Source of the DNA: Cytospora piceicola
Lineage: Eukaryota > Ascomycota > Sordariomycetes > Diaporthales > Cytosporaceae
Direction of reading: 5' to 3'
Assembly (NCBI GenBank): GCA_023375675.1
Contig: JALQBC010000008.1
Coordinates: 1,178,001 to 1,242,000 of the forward strand
DNA length: 64,000 nucleotides
The translations under genes and the position numbers were made by a program. The notes beneath the pieces are model-generated. The model was not told the DNA's origin and did no database searches. It saw only the letters and a list, made by a program, of their open reading frames with translations. Positions 1 through 13,600 of the stretch are shown here, piece by piece (the stretch's first letter is position 1; each line of letters starts with the position of its first letter).

Positions 1-194
1 ATTTTTTACGAACTTTTTGTTTCGTAAAAACCTTGCCCCCCCCCCTCCTCCTCTCACACACACCCTGTCTACCCTAGGGTAATTTGCACGCGCGGGCGAA
101 ATCAACCAAACGCCACCAGCAAGCCAGACCGGCGCAGCCCCCTCTCAGCCACTTGAAAGACGGTACCGTGTGCCCAAGCATCATTTTCCGCATT

Positions 195-1712
195 TTACTT
201 CCTCTTGTTCTTGCGCTTGTTGCTCTTGGCCGCCTTGGCCTGGGGCTGGCTGCCCGTCGCCTTCGCGCCGACGTCCTCGACCGACTTCTCCAGCAGCTCG
301 AAGTCGTCGTCGTCCGTGTTGGGGGTGCGCTTCCCTCCCGCGCCGGACGAGGAGTCGGTGTCGGCAGCGATCTCCTTAAAGTCTGAGCCGGCTGCGAGCT
401 CCTCCTCGATCTCGTCGTACTCATCGTCGTCGTTGTTCTTGGAGAAGAAGCGGCCGACGGTCCGGCCGTAGAACCAGACTGGCACGCGGACGAGGGCGGT
501 GTCGCTGACTGTGGGCTTGTGGATCTCGTTGGGCTGGGTTTTCTGGTCAGCATGGCGTCAAGAAAAGATGGGAGGCTGGAGAGAAGTTTGGGGGAAGAGG
601 GTCTTCACTCACGTCAAGGAGGAACTCCTCCATGTTACCCTCCTCGTCCTCCTGCTCGAGATACACATCACCAAGGGAGTCGACAACCAGAACCTTGCCA
701 TTCTCGGCCACAATGCGCTTCTTAGCGCCCTGGGGACCACCAGCAGCAGGCGTAGGCGTCGCAGCGCCAGAGGCAGGGGCAGCGCGGGGTGCGGGCTTGC
801 GGGAGGCACGCTTGGAGCCGTCCTGGGACGCCTCCCTCTTGGCCTCGCGCTCCTGCATGCGCCTCATCTTGCGGTTGGTCGGCATGGCCCTCTCCTGCTC
901 CTCGGTCGCGGGCGGCGGCGGCGGCGCGGGGGTCCCGGCACCTATGTCGGCGGTGGCAGGCATGTTGGGGATCCCGAGGTTGTCACCCCAGGCGGCGCGT
1001 CGCGCAAACTTGATGTAGCGCTCGACGAACTCGCGCTGGCGCTTCCAGCCCATGTACAAGGCGAGGTAGTGGGCGCCGCCGCCGAGGGCGATGAAGACGC
1101 CCGTCATGACGGTGCCCAGGCCCGGGCGGTAGCGCTCGTAGAAGTAGTTGGTGCCCTTCCAGACGGGGAAGCCATTGGAGATGAAGTGGTCGTAGCGGGC
1201 GCGGCCGGGGCCCTTGAGGATGTTGGCGACGATGGAGAGGCGGGCCTGGCGGTCGGAGGCGGTGTTGATGGCGGCCTTGATCTCGGACTGGGAAGGGAGC
1301 TTGGCCACGTTGACGCCGGGCTTCTTGTTCTTATTCTTCTCTGCCTCCTTCTTCGCCTTGGCGCGCTCGGCGGTGAGCTGCTGCTTCACCTTGTCCGGGT
1401 GGAGGGAGCGTGACTTCTTGCGGTAGGCCTTGTTGATGTCATCTTGGCTGGCGGAAGGGGTCACGCCCAGGAAGTCGTAGAAGGTCACGTCGGGACCCTC
1501 GTGAGCGGCGAGCTCGTCGCGGAGGCGGAAGATCTCGCGGTCTGAGGGATAAGACAGTGGATGGTTAGCATGTGACATCGTACTGGCCATGAAAGTGCCA
1601 CGCAAACGGGTCTCGTTTGTGTATATCGAGTTTACTCACCCTCCTTTGACCAGGCGGCCGTGAGAGGCGTTAGGAGGGCCAAGAGGCCGAGGGAAAGCAC
1701 CGAGAACCTCAT
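195..1712 (-). CDS. ERJ5: ERJ5-like endoplasmic reticulum J-domain protein
   Basis: DnaJ-family co-chaperone predicted to act in the ER membrane. Exons, in transcript order: 1712-1640, 1541-613, 533-195 (446 aa). The first exon encodes a signal peptide (MRFSVLSLGLLALLTPLTAA) ending in WSKE. Splicing gives WSKEDREIFRLRDEL, the hallmark start of fungal ERJ5 proteins, and this decided the start codon. The J domain follows at about residues 40-110 with an HPD motif (SLHPDK). A hydrophobic segment (GTVMTGVFIALGGGAHYLAL) is near residues 160-180. The C-terminus has an acidic patch and a lysine-rich tail ending KSNKRKNKRK. All three exons join in phase with GTGAGT donors. In yeast, Erj5 helps preserve ER folding capacity; that role is inferred by homology. 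Family call is firm; the acceptor at 534 was chosen over a nearby AG because it keeps frame and has the better consensus. Confidence 0.9.
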
Positions 1713-4085
1713 GATTGCATGTCGATGGGGTTTCTGACTCTAGGAAGCTTTGGTGTTGTCCTGGGGACCGTGGTGGAATCGCAATTCGAAGTTTCGAATT
1801 ATGATGTCGAGACTGAGGCCAGCTGTCAGTTATCCTTGTCTCGGGGTTTCAGAACGACAAAGAGGACGTGCGGATAAGATGAGTGGCGTCTTTCTGAACG
1901 AACCGTTTAAAATGAGAAAAACGGAAAGGTTCAATCTTGACTAGGATTTGGGTTTGACCTCGAATAATGTCGAGGGTGTTGGGAAGAGGGAAGGTTAGAC
2001 TACAACGATGCCGGAGTTGTCAGATGCACCTGGACTTTTTTTACTCTGAAGCAGTGCAGTGCAGTGCCGTGCCGAGCCCGCCCCTGTCTCTAGTTAGTGT
2101 ATGTACCTACCGCTTGCAAGTTGGAGATGCTATATACCCAAGTAGTGATGTAGTGCACGCACAAGCATAAGCACAGGCATGACATGACATGACAAGCATC
2201 CGGGGTTAAAGAGTCAAGGGTCCAGGATCTGTATTTGCTTGGTATTCCAGATCTCCAACAGGACCCTGAATATCACGGCCTTTATTTAGGTTGATACTTC
2301 ACCATTTGTATGCACCAGTTGACACAAACCACAGATCTGTCTTGTCCTTACAACGTAAACAGTGTCACATTTAAGGGGGCTTCCAGTCAGTTTCCTTTAT
2401 CAAGGCTGCTAACAGGTGTACCTAGTTACTAAATTATTTAGACTAAATAGGCAGTGCTACACGTGTTCATATGGTCAAATTCTAACTTTATGATGGACAT
2501 CACGATATAAGCAAGATCTAGTATCTTCACCTCAGCATCGAAGTCCCGGCTATGGTTCTCATATATGGGTTCATATATCTAGGCTATATCCTTTCAACTT
2601 TAAAAGAGAGCGAGCACAGAGGACCCGGAATCATGGCTATCCAAACATCTTGATCAATCCCACCACCAGCAGCAGAAGGAAATGAATATCAGGGATAGGA
2701 GCTGGACTGACTGCCCCTGACTCCCGCACTGAAAGAGAATTGAACCGAGAATGAATACTACTTCGAGATAATCTCGCGCTCCCCTTACTCAAAGGTTTCC
2801 ATTTTCCATGAGCAAGCGATTGTTAAGGGTCAGCAGTTGCAGTGTGCAACTCACTAATATGCAACATTGAACTGGCGCCAACCCCAACCAGGGAGCACAA
2901 CTGCAAGCCAACTCAATCTCATATGCAAATTTAGCTGAACTCTGTGCATACCTACAAAGCACCGGCTTCTTTCTATATTGCCCGACAGTTCAACATGACA
3001 GCTCCCAAAAGCCACTTCAATGTTGTGAGGTAGCAAGCCCGAATCTCGGGATATATGTACAAGACGGTCACAACCTTGACGAGTATTTTGAGCTAAAACT
3101 GATGTCAAAATCAGAGAAACAGCTCGTCCGTACGTTACTATTCACGAGCCCACGGCACTGCTAAGATAGTCGCAGACAAGGACGATGAGGATGGCCGCGG
3201 GCTTGCAAGGTCATCTGGATCACACGCATTTGACGGACCACCGCCCCAGGTGCCCAGCCCATACCGATAGATACGAGCCGGTCCGGCAGAACGGGGGGTG
3301 TCGTGTGCTGGTCTAACGGTCCTTGAATGCGGGGGAGTATCTTGACCTCGCCCCGTGAGCAAGGGGTGATGAAGAGCCCGTAGTCATGATGCCTTGGCTA
3401 AATTTAGATCGTTCAACGGTGCCTTGTCTTGGCTGCTGGTATCTACTTTAGTACCTAGGTAGGTATGTTCGATCCGTCCGTTACATACTTAGCTAAGTAT
3501 GTAGTGAGTTCCCCCGTTCACCAGTTTGTTTGTAGGTTCAGAGCTCTTGTCTTACCTCTTATGAGACCGTATTAGATATAGTGTAAGCGTTGTAAAGAAG
3601 AAAGGTATCAGGGTACCAGTACTCGGACCAATTGTTGTCTCACCTACCCCAGCCGTAATACTACAACACCACAAAGCAGAGACAGCGTCATCAGCGCTGC
3701 AACTATCTTCGTGATGGTGTTGTGGTGCTATATGTCGCCCAATGATTCATTCGTTCCTACAGGTAGGCGGCTTGTATTGAAACCCTACCCCCCCCCTCTC
3801 CATTCTTGACAGCCCGGTACATCCGCAAACCTTTCTTTACTTTTGTTGACACCGAGCCGAAATATGGCTGTGTCTCTTATATATCCTCGACCACTTCCAG
3901 AGATGACCGATGGCGTCCTAAAAGCGCCAAAGTTGTTCACATGATACTTGATTAGGTCCCCGAATTCTACTTCTTCGCGATGACACCGGACAATTTTAAA
4001 AACGCTTGTAACACACATCTAAGACACACCATCGCATGCCTGCATACACAACGCCGTATATGCCAGTGAAAGAGGACTTACCCCC
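1713..4085. other. intergenic stretch, no gene seen
   Basis: About 2.4 kb between the start of the ERJ5-like gene and the stop of TERT. It holds only short, non-conserved open frames. There are short direct repeats such as CAGTG units near 2053-2072 and CATGA units near 2177-2191, and an ACCTAGGT palindrome at 3453-3460 followed by TTAGCTAAGT. The ERJ5 promoter must lie just above 1712; no clear TATA box was identified. Confidence 0.6.
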
Positions 4086-7000
4086 TCACATGGGCGCCCT
4101 CACATTCCGAAATCCACCGTCCCTGCCCCTCCTGGCCCCCAACCTCGCCATCTCCTCGTCCACCCAGCCCAGCACCTCGCCGAACCTGGCCTGCTTCCTC
4201 CCCAGCACCATCCTGAACGCAGACATCGCCGACCAGCGCACCTGTGTCTTCGTGACCTTGCACTCGTACCCGGGGTTCTTCTTCTTCCGGCCGGGGCTCG
4301 TCAGCAACGAGTATGCAACGTCGGCAAGGCTTGAGATCGTGTCCGCGATGAGCCGCGGGCCGGGCTGCTTCCCCGGGGGCAGGCAGCGCGCGTAGGCCCA
4401 TGCCTTGGTGGCCGTTTCGATGAAGGCGCCTTGGAGGTTGCGAAGGACGGTGGTGAGCATGTTGTGCTGCGTGTCGAAGAACATGACGTTTGACTGGATC
4501 TTGAAGGAGTTGATGACTTTTCGCGTAAAATTCTGGCCTGGGTGCCGGGAGAACTCGACAGTGAGGGAGTTGGAGACGGTGGGGTCCCTCAGAGCACTCG
4601 TGGAGGATGCGCCCCTGTCCTTGGTTATCTCCAGAGTCCTGCAGTCGATTTGTGTCCCACAGTATGGAAACACGTGGCAGCCATCTTGGAGTTTAGGGAC
4701 TTGGACGCCATTGACAGCCAAGTCAAAGTTGACCAGCGTCTTGCCCGGACCGACCGTGACGCCGTATTCTGGCATGCCCTGCTGCATAACAGCAACGAAT
4801 CTGGATGCCTTTCTCTTGTCTGTGGTGATAAGAAGAAAATCATCGATAAGACGGAGAAGGAGGCAGTCATCCACTGGAAGGAATTGCAGTTGCTTGTTCT
4901 CCAGATCCGCGTAGAAGTAATTGCAAAGCACAGAAGAAATTACGGAGCCTTGGGGAATGCCTTCCTTCTGGCGATAGTATTTCTTACCGATTTTGACGAG
5001 GTTTTGCTGAATATGCGAGTCCATCAGCGCGAGGAGGTCTCGCGTGCTGTGTGACTTGCGGAAGACACTGTCAACATAGACTGCGTTTTTCTTGCTCGGC
5101 GCAGTGCGCTGCTCGATCATTTGCAAGAATGTTGACTTGTCGTGCGCTAATCTGGCCGACGAGTTCCATCTCTTCATAACCTTGGATCCATTGACAGCGC
5201 CACTGTCGTTGGGGCGAACCTCTACATGTTTGACCATCTCATATCTACCTTGAGATGGGACGGATTTCATCAATGCAATGATAGCAGCCTGGGGTATCGT
5301 GTCGAAGGCAGATTGCACGTCGACTTTGGCAAAATACAGAGGCCCGTGGTCCTGACCTAGACGCTGCTTGAAGTTGCCAATACGCTCGTAGATATCCCCT
5401 ATAGAGAACATGGCTGAGCCCAGACGCCTCGCATGAAGATCCTGTGCAATCGCGTTAGTCCCGGGGCTGAACAATGGTTGAGACAAGACCGACTTACTTT
5501 TTCAAGCTTCAACATGTCATAGACAGGCCCCAAGATAGCATTGATGCTCTGGCCTAGGACTCTCTTGTTTTTAGCAATGAGCGTTCTCCGACGAAGGTTG
5601 GTGATAGGCCGGACGGAGGTCTGCTTCGGGAGCAGTCGGACTTGGCTGTAACCCAGACGCCGAGAATCGAGGATCCGCAAGGCATCGTCGACCTTCACCT
5701 CCTCAAACATTTTAGCTTTGAGCTCAGCCATGGCTGGCTCTGTGATGCTTTTCCAAACATCATGACGGAAAAAATACAAACGGTACCGATGGGCGTTCGA
5801 CTCCGTTACATAAAAGTTGCTGCGTATTAGGGGTATCACAATGGAATCAAACAGGTAATAAAGAAACTCATAAAAGACCTCACTTCGCTTGCGAAAATCG
5901 GTCTGGCTGCACTTCCGGTTTTTCAGCCCGGGGGGCTCTAGCCACTCAATCTCAGAAATCTGCAAGTATTAGTTCCGTGACCAGACTTCATAGAGTAAAG
6001 CCGAAGGCAATAAAAGGCCGAAGGATCTCCTTACCTTGAGGCCTTGCATGACCTCATGAAGCGATATAGTTTCAAAGCGCCGTAGCTTGATAAAGCTGTC
6101 GACTTTTTTCATGAAGGTTCCCAGGTTGTGAGCTTGAACATCACCCTGCCCCCAAAATTCGTTAGGGATGATCTTGGTCAGGACCGCCTGGCAAAATGCC
6201 GAGACTTTGGAAACAGGGACTGCAAGCTCCGTGAGCGAGGTATATTTCAGTGTTCCTGCAATCAAAGGTGTATGCCGAGTCTTCTTGCGGCTCCGGGGAG
6301 CGTCGCCCGAAAGCTTGTCACTCGAGGAAGCGGTCTTAGCGCTGTTACAGTGTTGGCGAGCATGATTGTCCGATCTATGTCCTTGAACCTAAATGTTGTA
6401 AATTAATTGAATAAACTTCGCCAGGGCTGTTGATTGAGATAGCAGATGCATACCGGGCAATGGTGTTGCAGTAATGACGCATAAGAACATCGAGCGTGCA
6501 GGATTTGAAGTCGTTGCACCAGGCATTGTGGCTGGCCCCTCAGCCGCTTCGGGACGCGGACGTCGAGCAATTCGTCGCAGCCCCCAACCTTTCGAAACTT
6601 CCTGACAATCTCTTCCTCACGGAGAGTGTAGTCCTGGAATTTCTGTGCTGTCTGTGTTGTGTCGACCTGTGACGTAAATGCATTATGCAATGCGAATTGA
6701 CGAGGAAAAATGTACATCATGATCCGAACAGTGGTGTCAACATTCTGGGATCGCTTGGCATCCTCCTCAATGTTCGTCGCGGTCACGGAGTCTTTTTTCG
6801 GACAGCGTAGAGGGAACCTATTTAGAGCATCTTCGTATGTGAGTATATCAGCTTCATCTGTCCTCCGAAGCATTAAACTTACGGATGTGTCTCAGACCGA
6901 AGTGAACCATGCCTCTGGCATTGAGCGCGGCTCTTGCGTACAACATGCGGCTTCTCACAAATATTATCTCTGTGGGCTTCCTCACGAACAGTGTTGGGTC

Positions 7001-8087
7001 CTTGTCTCTTGCCATAGTCCGGGGTATAGTCGGATTAGAACATGGCTCGCTGTCGAAGATAGGCGGCCCTGACCTGTCTTTCAGAAACGTGGCCCACGGT
7101 ATTCTCATCATGAAGGTACTTACCACTCAACTGATAATAGTTACCCTGTCCAGCGTCAATGTGGAGGAAGATGGAGCATTCGAGCAAGAGGTTGATCATC
7201 ATGCTTTCTCCAGACTTGCCTAACAGAGCCAGCAGCTGTGGCCATGGTTCCCGCTTTATGGCGGCAACTCGTTCATTGAAGTAGAGACTGCATAGTCCTT
7301 GGATTGAGGCTGGCGCTCCCTGCCTTGCGGGACCGGTCTTCTTTCGAAACCCATCGCAAAGTAGGTGGTGAGGCCTTTTACTGGGGGTTTTCTCTCTAGA
7401 GAAAAGCAGCCAAATAACAAAGTCCACGATCTGCCAGCATCCGTGAGCTATTGACGACGGTCATAACATAGCAGAAGGATCTAGTCCTTGAGCCATAATC
7501 GCGAATAGAGCACCACTGACCTCAGACTGGAAGTGGACTGCACTGGCAGTACCATCGGAAAGCGTCACATGAGAATCGTCCCCTTTTTGAGAATAATCAA
7601 TCCATTGCTGAAAGCTGCTATCCGATTGTGCCTTTGCAATTTCCCTCGGCAGGACATGACTACCGATCAATGTCGTGTCTAGGAGTTCGGCGAGCACAGC
7701 TTGAATATCCGGAAAGTTTTCTTTGGACCCTTGGGCTGCGATGTCTGCGTCCTGCTCTGCATTGCCAACTGCCGCGATCTTTTTACGGCGGATCTTCGAC
7801 GTTGGTGGTAATTTGTCGAGGACATACTGCCGTAGAGTCTGGACCTTTGGGTAATACTGAGCCAACAGAGCATGCTTCACGACATCGGCGGATTGCAGAT
7901 CTCCGTCGGCCTCCCGTTTGAGCTGCTTAGCTGGCGGGTCAAATGGGAACTCCCCACCTGAGGCATTCTTCGCCCTCTTCCTCTTATTCATGGAGGAGGC
8001 CCTTCCCGTTTCGGGGTTGAGGTCTGGATTTGGCGGCCCAGCTGTTGTTGAAGGCATGTTACCTTCATCGGCGGTAAGGGACGCCAA
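4086..8087 (-). CDS. TERT: telomerase reverse transcriptase catalytic subunit (TERT)
   Basis: Extends chromosome ends using the telomerase RNA template. Seven exons: 8087-7521, 7430-7124, 7068-6883, 6857-6454, 6388-6035, 5959-5498 and 5441-4086; all phases match, giving 1211 aa. The N-terminal TEN/GQ region includes PHHLLCDGF and GNYYQLSG. The RNA-binding domain has YIFPRQFALHNAFTS, DYTLREEEI and VPKRLRG. Motif T (RLYFFRHDVW) is followed by motifs 1/2 (LLPKQTSVRPITNLRRR). Motif A is YFAKVDVQSAFD, with its catalytic Asp near residue 801. Motif B' is IPQGSVISSVLCNYFYADLE. Motif C is LRLIDDFLLI with the Asp pair near 960-961, and motif E is FPYCGTQ. All three catalytic aspartates are present, so the enzyme looks functional. 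The start could instead be the in-frame ATG at 8057. The acceptor of exon 4 could shift by six bases. Confidence 0.95.
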
Positions 8088-9215
8088 TTCTCACTGCTGG
8101 ATATCAAACAAGCCACAGTGGGTTCGACTCGGTTTATTCTTTGTGTTTTCTCTCGGTTCATGGCCGTATTTTAGGGTGATAGCGTCATGACAGGGCCTAA
8201 AACCCGCCGTGGTCAAGATTCGAGTGCCTTGAAAACAGCTCCCTGTCGTCACTGCCGAGGTGAGATCCACAAATACGCGTGGTAATGCAGGTACAACATT
8301 CCTGTGGAAATCCAACGGGAGCAAGAGGGTCAACTGCCGATGCTCTTGACGAATGAAGACTGGCCAATGGTGTCAGATCGAGACATGCGCCAAATACTTT
8401 TCATGTCGATTGCAAAAGCATGTAAGTGAAATAAGATGGATGTAGTTTTGGGTGATGTTTGGATGCAGAGCGCGACGTACGCGTCTCATTGGTCAGCCGC
8501 GTGAGGTCTCGTACCTAAGCTAAGTACTTAGGCGGTTCTCTTTCGGTCGGCGCGGCGAGCTTATGACGGCGCGGCGCCGGGAGACTTCAGCGCTAGGTGC
8601 ACATGTGGTTGGAGTGGTTGGCACAAGCCCGCACAAGCACCCATCACAGTGGGCCCGGTTCAACTGTTAGTGTGTGCGGTGAACTAACTTAGTGGACTCT
8701 AGCAGGGTTTCCATCAGCACGGCGATACCCGGAATTCCGTATCAGATTGTTGCTGCTGTCAACCTTAGCGGGCTGAGGCATACCTAGCGTACGCGTCAGG
8801 TAGCATTGATAGATAGATGATGAGCACGGTCGTTGTGCCTGACATGGAAACAATATGATTTGCACCCAATTTGCACCGAGCCGAACGCATGTTGGTATGC
8901 ACCTAGGTGGCTAGATAAACCTGGAGAGAACTGGATAGGCGGTCGATAACTAAAGTCAGATAGCCTGATAGTGTGACTGCCACAGGGAACGTTGAACTTT
9001 GGCATGTGGCTGTGGAGTCCTCTTTCAGTCAACTGGTGCTACAGATAGTGGACAAACAGACCAGCCGATTCCATGCCATGTCCGTGTTATTCACGAGGGG
9101 CCGTTTGTGATATGGGGCCCCCGATCTGCAACTGTATCCCTTGCATAGAATCGATATGCACATGTTACAACCTGGTGTTGATTACCTACCAGCCTGGATA
9201 CTCAAGTACACACAT

Positions 9216-9250
<35 letters not shown>

Positions 9251-10628
9251 CAGTCAGTCAATCCATCCGCCTATGGAATATACACTTTGTTTCGAGTGCT
9301 TCGAGATGTCGGGTCTCTCGGATTTCATACACCTCTCCCTTGCTTCGTTCACCAAGCCCAGTTTCCAAAACGGTAACAGCTACGTATGTGCCGTATGTTA
9401 TAGAATGTTACGGTGAGGAATAGACCGCCCTCGCGTTTCAAAAATTCCAGGTGGCATAGCAAGATCCTTGTCGGGCGGGTTGGAAAAAGGAAAACAAACC
9501 ACAGTACCAGCCTGTTATTAGCTGATGATGCGATGATAATCTGTTTGCTGTACGGGACGTGGAGTACGTAGTATGTACATACCTAGGTAGGTAGATACGT
9601 ACTCTACCTGTCAATTTTCATGATTACCTAGGTACCTTTTCATCAATTGCAAACCGCAAATCCATCTTACCTTGATTTGATTTCGCCGATGCAATGCCAC
9701 GGCCAATTCCGGTCTTATTTTGTCCGTATCACTTGGTCCTGAGAAGCCTGCTGTTTCTGGTAACTCTGATCCGGCCGATATCTCAACGTGGCTGCCAATC
9801 CTTGCATGTACCCCAGGTAGATCAGAGTAGAGTAGAGTACCTAGTGTGCTGTGCAGTGCAAGGCGGCAGACTGCAGACATCAAATTTGGCCTTGCAGGGC
9901 GAACAGACAAAAGGTTGGAGAGCAACCTTGGAACAAGATACCGGTAGTACGTATCTACCTGCAGTACATACCTACTGTAGGTATCATGCCCTCCATCCCG
10001 GCTGAAGGTGTGTTACACTCCTTCATGCACCTCCCCTCCCCCAATTCTTACTACCTAGGTATCCACTATGCCTGTGATCGGATGGCAGCTTGCATGAAGT
10101 GTGGAGGTGGAGGTGAAGGGGGCAACCATACGATACGATACGGACGACTGATGCCGATACGGACATACAGGAAGGACCGTGACGTGATGTGACGGCCGAG
10201 AAACCGTTTTACAGTCCAGCCCGTTCTGCCGTTCCAGGGTTCTTCCTTCTGGGGCAATATTTACTGTGCACGCCGCACAGCTACAGGCGCCGCTAGGCTC
10301 CAAGCTAACCAACGGGCTCTCCCTTGCGAGGTTCCGCCCACCGTTCCGGGGGGCAGCCTGGTCGTCTTTTGGGCCAACCCAAACCTTCAAACAAACCACC
10401 ACCCACTCATGTCCCACGCCAGCGCATCAATGCTTCGAGGCCCTGACATCCTACCTCCACCGAACGTTTGCGCCCCAGACTGCTTGGTTTTCCGACTTCT
10501 GTTCGATCCCGAAGTCTGTCTATACGCCTGCAATACGCCTGTCAGTCCCACTGCCAGGCGAGGCGCCTCCGTTTCACCCGCCCAGGAGAGCCCGACCTCC
10601 TTTGCCCAGAAGTGATGTTCAGGCCAAG
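8088..10628. other. intergenic stretch with microsatellite and ACCTAGGT motifs
   Basis: About 2.5 kb between the divergently transcribed TERT and Rho-GEF genes, so it holds both promoters and the GEF 5' leader. No conserved protein is visible. It contains a CA/TA microsatellite at about 9213-9251, CTAAGCTAAGTACTTAGG-like palindromes near 8517-8534, and ACCTAGGT motifs near 9580, 9625 and 10054. The GEF frame stays open upstream to 10266, so a longer N-terminus cannot be fully excluded. Confidence 0.6.
9213..9251. repeat. CA/TA compound microsatellite
   Basis: Alternating CA dinucleotides with one TA interruption run directly into TA dinucleotides. It is intergenic and typical of a slippage-prone simple repeat. 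Confidence 0.9.
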
Positions 10629-13600
10629 ATGGACGGAGGCAATCGAGAAGAGGAGGTCCTCCGCCAGGGCCCTGGCCTGGCGGTAGCTTCTTCTTCCTCT
10701 CCCCAATCGCCTTACTCGACCCCTTGCCACGACAACATCCCCACCCAATTCTCTCCCTCACGACAATACGCCCAGCACGAGAACCATCAATACTACGACG
10801 TCTCCGCCGACTCATATTACTCCAACGAACCCTTCCGTTCCGGCCTCCAGGAGTCCCCCACCGACGCCTCCATTGCATCGTATGCCGCCAATAACTTGCA
10901 GGCTGTAGCCTCCAATGCTACTGTTCCTGCTCGCGGAGGAGCTTCTGCCAGCCCAGATAACTACTATCGCATGTACCGAGGCGTCGACACCGTCAACAAC
11001 CACTTGGTGTCCTCGACCACCCATGACCCAATGGCCTCGGCCGTTACCAACAACCGCCAGCCTTTAGCGTCAAGGTCGAACAGCAATGCATCCTCGTCGA
11101 AGCTCTCTACTACACCAGGCAGCCGCATCGGCAGCAGACCGATGTACCGCTCGGCTTCTAACCCTGTTGACGACAGCAGATTCTCAGGCAATGACGGGTC
11201 AAGATTGCGGTCGGCCACGGACATGGCCGCGACCACGGGTGCGGGTACAGGTACGGGCGCCGGTCTTCATAGCGCCGCCCGAGCAAGCGTGAAGGACATG
11301 AAAAAGAAATTCGAACAGCAGAAGGGGTCACTATCGTCTTCCGAGCCTCGACGAGCCGTATCCAGGACTGGCACCAAGGATGGGGTTGCAAATGGGGCGA
11401 ACGCGCGCCCAACGGCTTCAAGCTCTCAATCATACTCGTCCCTGCGAACGACAACTTCGACCAAACCAGGCCCATCACGCGGCACCCAGCGACCAAAGTT
11501 CACGCCCGAGGACCAGGTCTCGACCAACTCACAGTCCTTCGCTAGCCGAATCAATAGGCCAAAGGGAAACCTCGCCTCGAGTTCACATGCTACCAGATCC
11601 ATGACTCACATATCGCCCACGTCGTCGTCGAACCAACCACAATCGCCTCCTGAACATGCTCTGGGGAGTTCGCTTCTTTTTGGGGAGATACGGCAGGAAG
11701 ATCTCAACGCAGAGACTCCTGGGTATGGCATTGAAGGTCGTACGCGAAGGCTCTCGGAATCAGCCACACAGAATCCCATGCGGCAACATCAGCGAAGTCA
11801 ATCGGATGCCGTTGTTGAGCCTGCTTCCCCGACTGACTGGTATCGCGGGGTGAGCTCACCTCACAAGAATGGCGTCGGTGACACCGGCAGTGCGGCCAAA
11901 GCTCATGGCAGGTCACAAAGTGAACTCGCTACGGCCAAACTCCCTGCAATTAATACTAATTCACAATTTCGAAAACGCTTGGATCAGACACCGTCGCCTC
12001 ACCCGTCATCTCCTTCTCGTTTACCAATTTCAGTCAGGAAACTTAGTTCAACCTCGAGCCCTGCGAGTCCTGCTTCAACACGCTCCAATTCGCCGACCGG
12101 ACCAAGACGAGGGGCAGCTGGTGGTAGGACGTTGACGCAACAGAGTACACCGGCGACACGTGTGAAGACACCCGTGACACGGTCAAAGACACCGACGAGT
12201 GCCAGTTCAGCCCGCAGAACAACAACACATCCCGTGTCAAGTCAGAACACTTCACGACTTGCATCGGTCATATCCCCGCCGCCGAGGAACTCACCTCCAC
12301 TTAGAAGCTCTCGGCCCCGTCAACCCGTATCCGAGGCTAGCACAGCAGCTTCTCGACTGAGAACGGCCGGTCGTTCCAGGTCCCCTCACAGAAATGCCCT
12401 CAGGTCATCAGCAAGGCCCGAGTCGAGGCAAGACACACCATCAAGTCGACGGAGGAAGTTATCTTTGGGAGGTCCTGTCGATTTCGCGGAACGACGAGAA
12501 ACCATCAAGCTCAAATACACCAAGTCGATTCGGGAAACAGAGGCGGCAAGAAACGCTGCTGCCGAGAGGAGAAAAAAGGAGCTAGAGGCAGCCGCGAAGG
12601 CCAAAGCTCGCGCAAAGGCCCGGGTCGAAGCGCAAGCTGCGGCGGCGGCAGAGGAGGCTGCTGCTGCCCAGACCAGGGGGCGAGGCAAACAACCTGATGT
12701 CACTCGGCGAGGAGAGCCTCAAACCGGACACGAAGCCGGACCAACCGAAGAACTGCCTTTGGTGATCGATGTCAAAACACCACATAACCTTGTCCGTGCG
12801 CATGCACCCGCCCTGGTCATTGATTCGCCCACTCTGGGTCTTCCAGGGGGTTTCCCAAGCTACGGCTCTCCGCCTGTGGACGGCGAAGAGCCACCCCCAT
12901 CAGCTATTTCGGAAACCAGCGCAGTCACTGAATTCGACAATGAGGCACAGACAGAGCCACCCGTGCCTGAAGAGCCAGCGCAGGCGGTGGTTCCCGGAGT
13001 GCCGGATTGTGCCAGCAGTACTGATCCTAGAAACCACCTTGCCCCGCAGCTGACGCCAACGCCAATTCACGAAAAAGCAATGTACCGCGATCCATTCGAG
13101 GATATCGTTGAAGGCGATAGCGTGTCTATCAAAATCGCATTGGAGCCATCCTCCCCTCGACACCAAGTCCGGGATCCACTGACGAGACATGAGTCCGAGG
13201 AGATTCCAATATCAGGGACCTTCACAGATGAGGCTCAGTCAGACTGTGAATCTCAAAACTACTTTGAGCAGCAACCAGATACAGAACCGGAACCACAGCC
13301 TACGAGCGATCGCTCTGTCGAGCCGCAAAGGTCCCGAGAAGCGCAGGAGGATGAGTACGAGCCTCAACCGTATTTGGTACAACCATATCATACGACTACT
13401 GTTACCATCATCAGTCGCGATTCTGGAATTGGACCCTCTACCTACGCCGAACAAGAGAAAATGTTGCAACAGCAGGAACCGCGGACGGAATCTCTCGAGG
13501 ACTATTATTCCAGGCCACAGCTGAAGGATAATGTCTCCAGTCTGAGAGACTCTACCTTCACAGCATCTGATGCTGGCACCTCAGACGGGCCCTCGGGGTC

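Noticed and set aside
499..1413. 304-aa open frame on the + strand
   Set aside because: It is antisense to the ERJ5-like gene, Arg/Gly/Leu-biased and without domains. It arises from the GC-rich coding strand.
3785..4018. possible extra 3' exon of TERT
   Set aside because: A GTGAGG donor-like site lies just before the TERT stop, but the frame downstream has no TERT C-terminal similarity and the stop at 4086 gives a normal length.
8100..8140. tRNA B-box-like GGTTCGACTC
   Set aside because: No A box or cloverleaf could be formed around it. No tRNA was found elsewhere by eye.
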